In this document: one piece after another, positions 33,469 through 40,144 of the stretch | Position numbering within the stretch: position 1 is the stretch's first letter | How the letters are laid out: each line of letters begins with the position of its first letter | Source of the DNA: an uncultured Alphaproteobacteria bacterium | Lineage (GTDB): Bacteria > Pseudomonadota > Alphaproteobacteria > Rhizobiales > Aestuariivirgaceae | Length of the DNA: 40,345 nucleotides | NCBI GenBank assembly: GCA_937870685.1 | Contig: CALMZX010000149.1 | Span: forward strand, 1 to 40,345 | Direction: 5' to 3' | The notes under the pieces: generated by a model | Database searches by the model: none | What the model was told of the DNA's origin: nothing | Seen by the model: only the letters and a program-made list of their open reading frames with translations | Position numbers and translations under genes: made by a program

Positions 33469-34397
33469 GCTGCTTTGCCTGCATCCTTGATGGGTTCGAG
33501 GGCGGGATCGGCAGCGACCTGCTTTACCAGCCAGTCCTCGAAGCGTTTGATCTTGGGCTTGTTGCGGTGCTCGCTGTGGCAGGCGAAGTACCACTGGTTC
33601 CTGTTGGGCGCGCGCATGGGGAATGGCTGCACCAGCCGGCCCAGCTTGATTTCTTCCGATGCGAAAGGCCCGATGGTCATGGCCACACCACGGCCTTCGA
33701 TGGCCGCTTCCTGGGCGAGGATGTAGCTGTCCACCGAGAGGCGGTTGGAAGGTTTCACGCCCTTCACGCCCGCCGCGTCGAGCCAGAGCTGCCAGTCCTC
33801 CTCTGCCGTATAGACGTCGATCAGCTTGTGCTTCTTCAGGTCTTCCGGCTTCTTCAGCGGATTGTCGCCTTTCAGGAGTTGTGGCGCACATACCGGCACG
33901 AGATAGGACTTGAAGAGCGGGCGGTAGTAGTGGCCCGGTGCCTTGTTGCGGGCCAGGATGATGCCGAGGTCCACGTTGCGGTCATCAAAGTCCCAGTCGA
34001 AGTAGGAGGTGGAGAGCCTGACCTTCATGTCCGGAAAGCGGCGCTCGAAATCATGCAGGCGGGGAATGAGCCACTTGAGGGCCACCGTCACATAGACCTG
34101 CACCGTCAGCTCATTGTCGGTGACAGACGGGCGCGCGGCGCGGGTCTGCGCCTCGATCTGGTCGAAAGCATCGCGGATCGCGGGAAAATAGGCCTGGCCG
34201 CTCTGGGTCAGTTCGGCCCTGCGGGCATCGCGGCGGAACAGCTGGGTGCCAAGCCGGTCTTCCAGCAGCTTCACCTGGTGGCTGACGGCACTGCGGGTTA
34301 TGCCCAGCTCATTGGCGGCCATGCGGAACGAACCGAGCCGGGCAGCGGCCTCGAAGGCGGTCAGGGCGCGGAGCGGTGGAAGGTCACGTCTGGGCAA
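33465..34397 (-). CDS. LysR-family transcriptional regulator (GcvA-like)
   Basis: A 310-residue LysR regulator. The winged HTH is at residues 6-65 (LRALTAFEAAARLGSFRMAANELGITRSAVSHQVKLLEDRLGTQLFRRDAR), and the effector-binding domain spans about residues 95-295. The start codon is TTG at 34397; an in-frame stop lies just upstream, and the next ATG would cut the HTH. It overlaps the MttB gene downstream by 4 bp and is divergent from the second MttB gene, so it is a good candidate to control both operons. Confidence 0.93.
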   Translation of the reverse strand: MPRRDLPPLRALTAFEAAARLGSFRMAANELGITRSAVSHQVKLLEDRLGTQLFRRDARRAELTQSGQAYFPAIRDAFDQIEAQTRAARPSVTDNELTVQVYVTVALKWLIPRLHDFERRFPDMKVRLSTSYFDWDFDDRNVDLGIILARNKAPGHYYRPLFKSYLVPVCAPQLLKGDNPLKKPEDLKKHKLIDVYTAEEDWQLWLDAAGVKGVKPSNRLSVDSYILAQEAAIEGRGVAMTIGPFASEEIKLGRLVQPFPMRAPNRNQWYFACHSEHRNKPKIKRFEDWLVKQVAADPALEPIKDAGKAA

Positions 34398-34578
34398 GAT
34401 GGCTCACCATGGTCAAAGTGTGATTCACCCTAGCAGGCCTGTTTTCTGGGTGTTAGGGGGCAATTTCAGATCGCCCACAGCGCCAGAGTGAATTCTCCTC
34501 ACCACCACCGCGCGCAAAAGCGGCCTTCCGGCAGGACGTGAAAAAAGGCATGTTCCGGGCTTCACTGGAAACCTTGCC
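34398..34578. promoter_or_regulatory. divergent promoter region between lysR and the second MttB gene
   Basis: The 181-bp gap between two divergent operons, where a LysR regulator would be expected to bind. A short interrupted repeat, caccc (34426-34430) with gggtg (34448-34452), is the only symmetry noticed; no clear T-N11-A box stands out. The assignment rests on gene layout. Confidence 0.5.
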
Positions 34579-36159
34579 ATGAGCACTGCCGAAGACCTTT
34601 CCCGCCGCCGTGGCGGCCGCGACGCCCGCCGGGCGCTGCGTTCCCGCGCCATTCCCATGGATGAAGCTGCTGTCCGCCCCGGCATGACGGGAGGCCAGTA
34701 CAAGCCACTGAAGGATTCAGACCTGCCGCGCATTCATGCGGCGGCCCTCAAGCTGCTGGAGACAGTGGGGCTGGGCAGCGCCATTCCCTCCTGCGTCGAG
34801 GCGATGTCGGCGCACGGCTGCTGGGTCAATGACAAGGGCCGCCTGTGCATTCCGCGCGGCCTCGTCGAGGACACCATCGCCAAGGCGGCGCGCAATTTCA
34901 TCCTGCCCGCGCGCAACCCGCAGCACGATATGGAACCGTCGGGCAAGCGCGTCTATTTCGGCACGGCGGGTGCCGCTGTCCATATCGTCGAACCCTCGAC
35001 CAAGGAATACCGCGAGTCGCTTCTGGTCGATCTCTACGATGCCGCCCGCATTGTTGACACCTGCGAGCACATCCACTTCTTCCAGCGCCCGCTGACGGCG
35101 CGCGACATGATCACGGGGCACGACCTCGACATCAACACCATGTACGCCTGTCTCGCGGGCACACAGAAGCATGTGGGCACCTCCATGGTTGAACCCGCCC
35201 ATGTGGAGGAATGCCTGCAGATCCTGCACGTGATCGCGGGCGGTGAGGACAAGTGGCGGGCGCGGCCCTTCGTGTCGCAGTCCAACTGCTTCGTGGTGCC
35301 GCCCCTCAAGTTCGCCGAAGATGCCTGCCGCTGCCTTGAGGCCGCGGCGCGCGGCGGCATGCCGGTGCTGCTGCTCTCGGCGGCGCAGGCTGGTGCCACA
35401 TCCCCGGCGGCGCTCGCCGGAACAGTGGTGCAGGCGGTGGCGGAATGCCTCGCAGGCCTTGTCTACATCAACTGCATCGTGCCCGGCGCGCTGGCGATCT
35501 GGGGGCCCTGGCCCTTCGTGTCCGATCTCCGCACCGGGGCCATGTCTGGCGGTTCGGGCGAGCAGGCGCTGATCACGTCCGGTTGCGCACAGATGGGCCA
35601 CTACTACGATCTCACCGTCGGCTCCGCCGCAGGCATGTGCGACTCCAAGATGCCGGACATGCAGGCAGGCTATGAAAAGGGCGTGACCGCCGGCATCTCA
35701 GCCATGACCGGCATCAACATGCTCTATGAATCGGCTGGCATGCATGCCTCGCTGCTCGGCTTCTGCCTTGAGAGCCTGCTCATCGACAACGACATGCTGG
35801 GCTCGATCAACCGCAATGTGCGGGGCATCGAGGTGACGGAGGATTCACTTTCCATCGACGTCATCACCGACACCTGCATCAATGGTCCGGGGCACTATCT
35901 CGGCAGCGAGCAGACACTGAACCTGATGCAGAAGGACTACGTGTATCCCGCCATCGGCAACCGCATGAGCCCGAAGGAATGGGTAGAGGCGGGCAAGCCG
36001 GACATCGTGGAGCGGGCGGCGGCACGCAAGCGGGAAATCCTGTCGGGCTACTATCCCGACTACATCCCGCGCGCGATTGATGATCTCATCCGCGCCAAAC
36101 ATGACATCAAGCTGCCACGGCAGGTGATGGAACCGGGCGATCCGCGCTGGGCGCGCTGA
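34579..36159 (+). CDS. MttB-superfamily (non-pyrrolysine) corrinoid methyltransferase 2
   Basis: A 526-residue paralogue of the 31915-33468 gene, clearly different in sequence. Family blocks are RIHAAALKLLETVGLGSAIPSC, RNPQHDMEPSGKRVYFG, HIHFFQRPLTARDM, QKHVGTSMVEPAHVEEC, QAGATSPAALAGTVVQAVAE, SKMPDMQAGYEKGVTAGI and NGPGHYLGSEQTLNLMQKDY. There is no in-frame amber codon. It should transfer a methyl group from a quaternary amine to the corrinoid protein. The N-terminus is strongly Arg-rich (LSRRRGGRDARRALRSRA). It leads a four-gene operon. Confidence 0.94.
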   Translation: MSTAEDLSRRRGGRDARRALRSRAIPMDEAAVRPGMTGGQYKPLKDSDLPRIHAAALKLLETVGLGSAIPSCVEAMSAHGCWVNDKGRLCIPRGLVEDTIAKAARNFILPARNPQHDMEPSGKRVYFGTAGAAVHIVEPSTKEYRESLLVDLYDAARIVDTCEHIHFFQRPLTARDMITGHDLDINTMYACLAGTQKHVGTSMVEPAHVEECLQILHVIAGGEDKWRARPFVSQSNCFVVPPLKFAEDACRCLEAAARGGMPVLLLSAAQAGATSPAALAGTVVQAVAECLAGLVYINCIVPGALAIWGPWPFVSDLRTGAMSGGSGEQALITSGCAQMGHYYDLTVGSAAGMCDSKMPDMQAGYEKGVTAGISAMTGINMLYESAGMHASLLGFCLESLLIDNDMLGSINRNVRGIEVTEDSLSIDVITDTCINGPGHYLGSEQTLNLMQKDYVYPAIGNRMSPKEWVEAGKPDIVERAAARKREILSGYYPDYIPRAIDDLIRAKHDIKLPRQVMEPGDPRWAR

Positions 36160-36160
36160 G

Positions 36161-36823
36161 ATGGAACACCCGGTACTGGGCCGCATCCGGCGCGAGGGCT
36201 TCGCGGCCCTCGGCTGGTTTGCGCCTTCGCCGGAGGACCGCGCGCCCGCCGGTGCCGTCTTCATGGTGTTGATCGGCAACGCAGGGCCGGAGATGTTCCG
36301 GCGCTTTGCCCGCGAACGAGACCCGGCCCGGGACAGGATGGATGACTGGACACGCCAAACGGTGGACCGGATGGCCACCGATCTTGATGCCCGCGCCGTC
36401 TATCCGTTTGACACACCTCCCCTGCCCTTCCTCACCTGGGCGCGGAAGGCGGGCGCGGGCCATGTCTCTCCGCTCGGCCTCAACATCCATCCCGTCCATG
36501 GCCTGTGGCATGCCTACCGTGCCGCGCTGCTGTTTCCGGTGGCGTTTGACTTTCCGCGCCACGCCGCAGGGCCGCATCCGTGCGAAAGCTGCGTCGGCAA
36601 ACCCTGCCTTGCGGCCTGTCCGGTTTCCGCCTTTGACGGGACTTCCTATGATGTTGCCGCTTGCGGACAACATGTGCTCTCGCCCAAGGGTGAAACCTGC
36701 ATGACGGGCGGGTGTCTCGCCCGGCTTGCCTGCCCGGTGGGCAGGCGTTACGTCTATGAACCGGCACAACTGCACTTCCACATGAGGGCCTTTGCCGAAG
36801 CCCGCAGGAAAGAGCGACCATGA
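36161..36823 (+). CDS. Fe-S protein with CblC/QueG-like corrinoid-binding motif
   Basis: A 220-residue cytoplasmic protein. The first ~135 residues include a PLGLNIHPVHGLWHAYRAALLFP segment (about 104-126), which resembles the 'IHP..G.....R..LL' motif of MMACHC (CblC), QueG and reductive dehalogenases, where it forms part of the base-off cobalamin pocket. The C-terminal part has eight cysteines in ferredoxin-like groups: C141-x2-C144-x4-C149-x3-C153-P, then C168, C180, C185 and C191-P, enough for two 4Fe-4S clusters. It starts 1 bp after the MttB gene and overlaps the next gene by 4 bp. I infer a corrinoid reductase or electron-donor role; it could also be a plain ferredoxin. Confidence 0.8.
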   Translation: MEHPVLGRIRREGFAALGWFAPSPEDRAPAGAVFMVLIGNAGPEMFRRFARERDPARDRMDDWTRQTVDRMATDLDARAVYPFDTPPLPFLTWARKAGAGHVSPLGLNIHPVHGLWHAYRAALLFPVAFDFPRHAAGPHPCESCVGKPCLAACPVSAFDGTSYDVAACGQHVLSPKGETCMTGGCLARLACPVGRRYVYEPAQLHFHMRAFAEARRKERP

Positions 36824-37734
36824 GTTACGAACCCATCCGCCGGAAACTTGCGGGAGGTGAGGTCATCATCCTCGACGGCGGAACGGGAACGGACATCCAG
36901 CGCCGGGGCGCCCCGATGAGCGGCGACACCTGGTGCGCCGATGCCAACCTCACCCACCCGCAGATCGTACGCGAGGTCCACAGGGACTATGTGGCGTGTG
37001 GCGCCGACATCATCACCGCCAACACCTACGCCAGCAGTCCCCTGCTCTTCAGCCATATCGGGCGCGCGGCGGATGTGAACCGCATCGACACCATCGCCGT
37101 CCAGCTGGCGCAGGAGGCTGCTGCCGGGACAGATGTTTGCGTGGCGGGCTCCATGTCCACCATGCGGCCCATGCAAACGGGTTCCGACCGCAACAATCTG
37201 GCCCATGAGTGGCCGGAAGAAGAGGCGCGTCGCCTGTTCCGCATGAAGGCCAATGGGCTGAAAGCCGCGGGCGCTGACCTGATCATGATGGAGATGATGC
37301 GCGACACTGACTACGCCGTTTGGGCCAGCGAGGCCGCGTTGGAAACCGGGCTGCCTGTATGGATCGGCATGTCAGCCGAACGGGCCGAAGGCGGGGGATT
37401 GCAGGGCTGGGGCCGCGCCGATTGCCGGTTTGAAGACATTGTGACACGTCTGGCTGCCCTGAAGCCGGACGTGATGTGCATCATGCATACGTCGCCCAAC
37501 GACACGGGCGAAGCGATCGGCATCCTGCGCAAGCACTGGAGCGGCCCCATCGCCACATATCCAGAATGCGGTTACTTCAAGTCACCGGACTGGGAGTTTG
37601 TTGACGTGATCGCGCCTGCCGATCTCGTGGCGGCGTCTCGTGACTGGCAGCGCAAGGGTGCCAGCATCTTCGGCGGCTGCTGCGGCATCGGGCCGGAGCA
37701 CATTGCCACACTCAACAGGGAATTGCGGACATGA
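36820..37734 (+). CDS. homocysteine S-methyltransferase/BHMT-like enzyme
   Basis: A 304-residue TIM-barrel protein of the Zn-dependent homocysteine methyltransferase family: VIILDGGTGTDIQRRGAP, GADIITANTYASSP, VCVAGSMSTMRP, EMMRDTDYAVWA and the zinc motif SIFGGCCGIGPEHI (C287, C288). The third zinc ligand, normally the Cys of an 'N-C-T-x-P' turn, is replaced: the sequence reads DVMCIMHTSPNDT, with His223 in that place and Cys220 three residues earlier. It could use betaine or another methyl donor, or act within the corrinoid system. ATGA overlaps link it to both neighbours. Confidence 0.88.
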   Translation: MSYEPIRRKLAGGEVIILDGGTGTDIQRRGAPMSGDTWCADANLTHPQIVREVHRDYVACGADIITANTYASSPLLFSHIGRAADVNRIDTIAVQLAQEAAAGTDVCVAGSMSTMRPMQTGSDRNNLAHEWPEEEARRLFRMKANGLKAAGADLIMMEMMRDTDYAVWASEAALETGLPVWIGMSAERAEGGGLQGWGRADCRFEDIVTRLAALKPDVMCIMHTSPNDTGEAIGILRKHWSGPIATYPECGYFKSPDWEFVDVIAPADLVAASRDWQRKGASIFGGCCGIGPEHIATLNRELRT

Positions 37735-38114
37735 CACAGGGTTCCTGTCTTTGCGGCGGCGTTGCCTTCACCATCACCGGTCCGCTGCGCCCGGTTGTCG
37801 CCTGTCACTGCACGCAGTGCCGCAAGCAATCGGGCCACTACGGCGCTTTCACCGCCTGTGCCGATGCCGACCTGCATTTCACGGCACAGGATACACTGGC
37901 CTGGTACAGCGCCAGTGCTTCGGCAAAGCGCGGCTTCTGCAAGACCTGTGGTTCCCTGCTGTTCTGGAAAGGTGATGGCCGCGACTACACCTCCATTGCC
38001 GCCGGATCGCTGGACGGCAAGACCGGCCTGACACTGGAAGGTCACATCTTCTGCGCCGACAAGGGCGACTATTATGAGATCTGTGATGGCACCTACCAGA
38101 AACAGACCTGGTGA
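37731..38114 (+). CDS. GFA-family (glutathione-dependent formaldehyde-activating-like) protein
   Basis: A 127-residue zinc protein with the seven GFA cysteines: C6-x-C8, C25-x-C27-x2-C30 and C70-x2-C73. Some members of this family bind glutathione-formaldehyde adducts, although many are of unknown role. As the last gene of the MttB2 operon (ATGA overlap with the methyltransferase before it), it may deal with C1 by-products. Confidence 0.93.
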   Translation: MTQGSCLCGGVAFTITGPLRPVVACHCTQCRKQSGHYGAFTACADADLHFTAQDTLAWYSASASAKRGFCKTCGSLLFWKGDGRDYTSIAAGSLDGKTGLTLEGHIFCADKGDYYEICDGTYQKQTW

Positions 38115-38759
38115 TCAGGAGCGCTTCGCCATCTCGTCGGCCAGTTCGCCATAACCGGTGAAGCGGTACTCATAGGCAAGGCCGAGTTTGCGGGCAGCGG
38201 CCCTTGCCTTCTCCTCCATGGCCTCGTCCTTCACCTGGGCGAGATAGACGATCTTGGTATAGTTGCCGAAATAATCCGCCAGCAGTTCGGGGTGCCGGTC
38301 GAGGCCGAGCCCCTGCCAGACCAGCTTGTCGAAGTGCCGGGCCAGATAGTCGGTGAGGAAGAAGGCGCTGAAGTCGTCATCCGCCGTGGCGGCAAAACGC
38401 TCGTTGCCACTGAAGAAGGCATAGCAGTGCGGACCACCAATGCGCTCCACCCCTTCTTCCGCGAGCATCACATCCAGCAGCCCGCCCGTACCACAATCAC
38501 CATAGAGGACATAGAGCGATTGATAACGGGCCCGGTTCGCCCTGATCTTCTCGCGCAAGGCAGGAACAATGAGTTCCGGCGTGTTGTGCCACTTGGCGGG
38601 CAGACACTGGATGTCGAAGGCCTGCCAGCTGTTTGCCTCGACCAGATCGACGATCTCGCGCGCCAGCGCGCCACAGGCCAGCAGGAGAACGCGGGCACTT
38701 CCGGTGCTGCGTTCGAGTTTCTCGGACGGCAGAAGTTCCAGTGGTTGTGTCGTCGCCAT
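38115..38759 (-). CDS. DUF1638 protein
   Basis: A 214-residue protein of the DUF1638 family: VLLLACGALAREIVDLVEAN, FDIQCLPAKWHNTPELIVPALREKI, LYVLYGDCGTGGLLD and GPHCYAFFSGNERF. Conserved cysteines (LACGAL, IQCLPA, GDCGTGG, PHCYAF) suggest a metal or Fe-S site. DUF1638 genes recur beside MttB and corrinoid genes, so a support role in that system is likely. ATG 38759 is preferred to the upstream extension. It is convergent with and directly abuts the GFA gene. Confidence 0.9.
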   Translation of the reverse strand: MATTQPLELLPSEKLERSTGSARVLLLACGALAREIVDLVEANSWQAFDIQCLPAKWHNTPELIVPALREKIRANRARYQSLYVLYGDCGTGGLLDVMLAEEGVERIGGPHCYAFFSGNERFAATADDDFSAFFLTDYLARHFDKLVWQGLGLDRHPELLADYFGNYTKIVYLAQVKDEAMEEKARAAARKLGLAYEYRFTGYGELADEMAKRS

Positions 38760-39008
38760 GAACAGCGCCCAGCCTAGGTCAATTGCGGGTGACCGATGCA
38801 TAACACCGCAACCGGCCCATTTACCAGCCATTCACCACGCTCCCGATCCTGTACAGGATTTCATGAACTTCCATCAATGTTCACAATCGGATTCAGCCCT
38901 CGTTAAAGGGTGACGCGTAGGTTGAGCCTCATATTCACGAGGCAAACAGCAAGACGCTCACTGCAGATCGTGGATAGGTGCAGTCAGTAAATGAGTTGGA
39001 GTTTTCAA

Positions 39009-39167
39009 ATGAAGAAGTTTTTCAAGGACGAATCTGGTGCGACCGCCATTGAATATGGCCTGATCGCTGCTGCCACGGGCCTCGCCCTCATCGGCGTCAT
39101 GCCGACCCTGTCGGCCAACCTCGGCTCGACCTTCTCCACGATCGCCACGAACATCTCTGGTTCGTAA
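39009..39167 (+). CDS. Flp/Fap-type pilin, copy 1
   Basis: A 52-residue prepilin. The N-terminal MKKFFKDESGATAIEYGLIA has the prepilin peptidase site (cleavage after G10) and the Glu/Tyr pair (E15, Y16) that defines Flp pilins, followed by a hydrophobic helix. It is the subunit of Tad/Flp pili used for adhesion. The Tad export machinery is not in this window. GGAG ribosome binding site; own terminator. Confidence 0.96.
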   Translation: MKKFFKDESGATAIEYGLIAAATGLALIGVMPTLSANLGSTFSTIATNISGS

Positions 39168-39215
39168 TGGTTTGACTGCGGGGCGCGGCGCAAGCTGCCC
39201 CCGCAGCCCTATCAC

Positions 39216-39246
39216 AAAAGGCGTCCCCTCGCGGGGGCGCCTTTTT
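39216..39246 (+). terminator. terminator of pilin copy 1
   Basis: A long stem (aaaaggcg and cccc on the left, ggggg and cgcctttt on the right) with a short tcgc loop and a T run, 49 bp after the stop codon. Confidence 0.92.
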
Positions 39247-39462
39247 GCATTGCCTGGAGCATCCCCGCGCAGCTTAACGCGGCATTCACCACACTCCCGA
39301 TCCTGTATGGAATTTCATGAACTTCCATCAATGTTCACAATCGGATTCAGCCCTCGTTAAAGGGTGACGCGTAGGTTGAGCCTCATATTCACGAGGCAAA
39401 CAGCAAGACGCTCACTGCAGATCGTGGATAGGTGCAGTCAGTAAATGAGTTGGAGTTTTCAA

Positions 39463-39621
39463 ATGAAGAAGTTTTTCAAGGACGAATCTGGTGCGACCGC
39501 CATTGAATATGGCCTGATCGCTGCTGCCACGGGCCTCGCCCTCATCGGCGTCATGCCGACCCTGTCGGCCAACCTCGGCTCGACCTTCTCCACGATCGCC
39601 ACGAACATCTCTGGTTCGTAA
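39463..39621 (+). CDS. Flp/Fap-type pilin, copy 2 (identical)
   Basis: The second unit of the 454-bp tandem duplication; its 52-residue product is identical to copy 1, with the same ribosome binding site, processing site and downstream terminator. Two identical genes would raise the dose of the same subunit rather than provide variants. Confidence 0.96.
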   Translation: MKKFFKDESGATAIEYGLIAAATGLALIGVMPTLSANLGSTFSTIATNISGS

Positions 39622-39669
39622 TGGTTTGACTGCGGGGCGCGGCGCAAGCTGCCCCCGCAGCCCTATCAC

Positions 39670-39700
39670 AAAAGGCGTCCCCTCGCGGGGGCGCCTTTTT
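39670..39700 (+). terminator. terminator of pilin copy 2
   Basis: Same stem-loop as at 39216-39246, in the second duplicated unit, followed by a T run. Confidence 0.92.
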
Positions 39701-39904
39701 GCTCTGCCTGGAGCGTCCCCGCGCAGCTTAACGTGGCATTCACCACACTCCCGATCCTGTACGGAATTTCATGAACTTCCATCAATGTTCACAATCGGAT
39801 TCAGGTCTCATTAAAGAGTGCGGCATAATTTGACACCCTGTCAGCGAAACATTGGCTAGGCAGTCTTTCGCGGGTTGAAATCGGGCAGGCAATTGGAGCG
39901 TTCA

Positions 39905-40060
39905 ATGCGGAAATTTTTGAAGGAAGAGTCGGGCGCGACGGCCATTGAATATGGCATGATTGCCGCAGCCACCGGCATGGCCCTCATGGGCGTCATGCCG
40001 TCCATCGGCGAAGCGCTGCAACCGATCTTTACCAGTCTCGCAGCCGGCTTCGGCAGCTGA
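39905..40060 (+). CDS. Flp/Fap-type pilin, divergent third copy
   Basis: A 51-residue prepilin, MRKFLKEESGATAIEYGMIA, with the same cleavage site and E15/Y16, but a Met-richer helix (ATGMALMGVM) and a different C-terminus (GEALQPIFTSLAAGFGS). It shares the start of the duplicated upstream sequence only as far as about 39820. It has a GGAG ribosome binding site and its own terminator. Confidence 0.95.
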   Translation: MRKFLKEESGATAIEYGMIAAATGMALMGVMPSIGEALQPIFTSLAAGFGS

Positions 40061-40092
40061 TCACGGCATTCACGGGGCCCTGCCCCAAACGC

Positions 40093-40122
40093 AAAAAGCG
40101 CCGCGACAAGCGGCGCTTTTTT
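40093..40122 (+). terminator. terminator after the third pilin (probably bidirectional)
   Basis: A 12-bp perfect stem aaaaagcgccgc / gcggcgcttttt with a 5-nt loop and T/A runs on both sides; it could also end transcription of the convergent corrinoid protein gene. Confidence 0.92.
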
Positions 40123-40144
40123 CATGGGAGTGAGTTGCGGCTGA

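Larger units (their letters stand above)
38829..39820. repeat. 454-bp tandem duplication carrying Flp pilin genes
   Basis: Two complete units (38829-39282 and 39283-39736) begin at cattcaccac and are nearly identical, differing at only a few positions outside the genes; a third begins at 39737, stays similar for about 80 bp, then diverges. Each full unit holds the upstream region, the pilin gene and its terminator. The identical coding sequences indicate a recent duplication. Confidence 0.95.

Noticed and set aside
33469-33891. N-terminal extension of the first MttB gene to 658 aa
   Set aside because: The extension overlaps lysR on the same strand in another frame, is unlike any MttB N-terminus, and ATG 33468 gives the family length.
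31915-36159. Pyrrolysine-containing MttB
   Set aside because: Both MttB frames are continuous with no in-frame TAG in the body of the gene, and no pyl genes are in the window.
38958-39669. Identical 85-aa minus-strand frames at 38958-39215 and 39412-39669
   Set aside because: They are antisense to the duplicated Flp pilin genes and terminators; their identity simply reflects the duplication.
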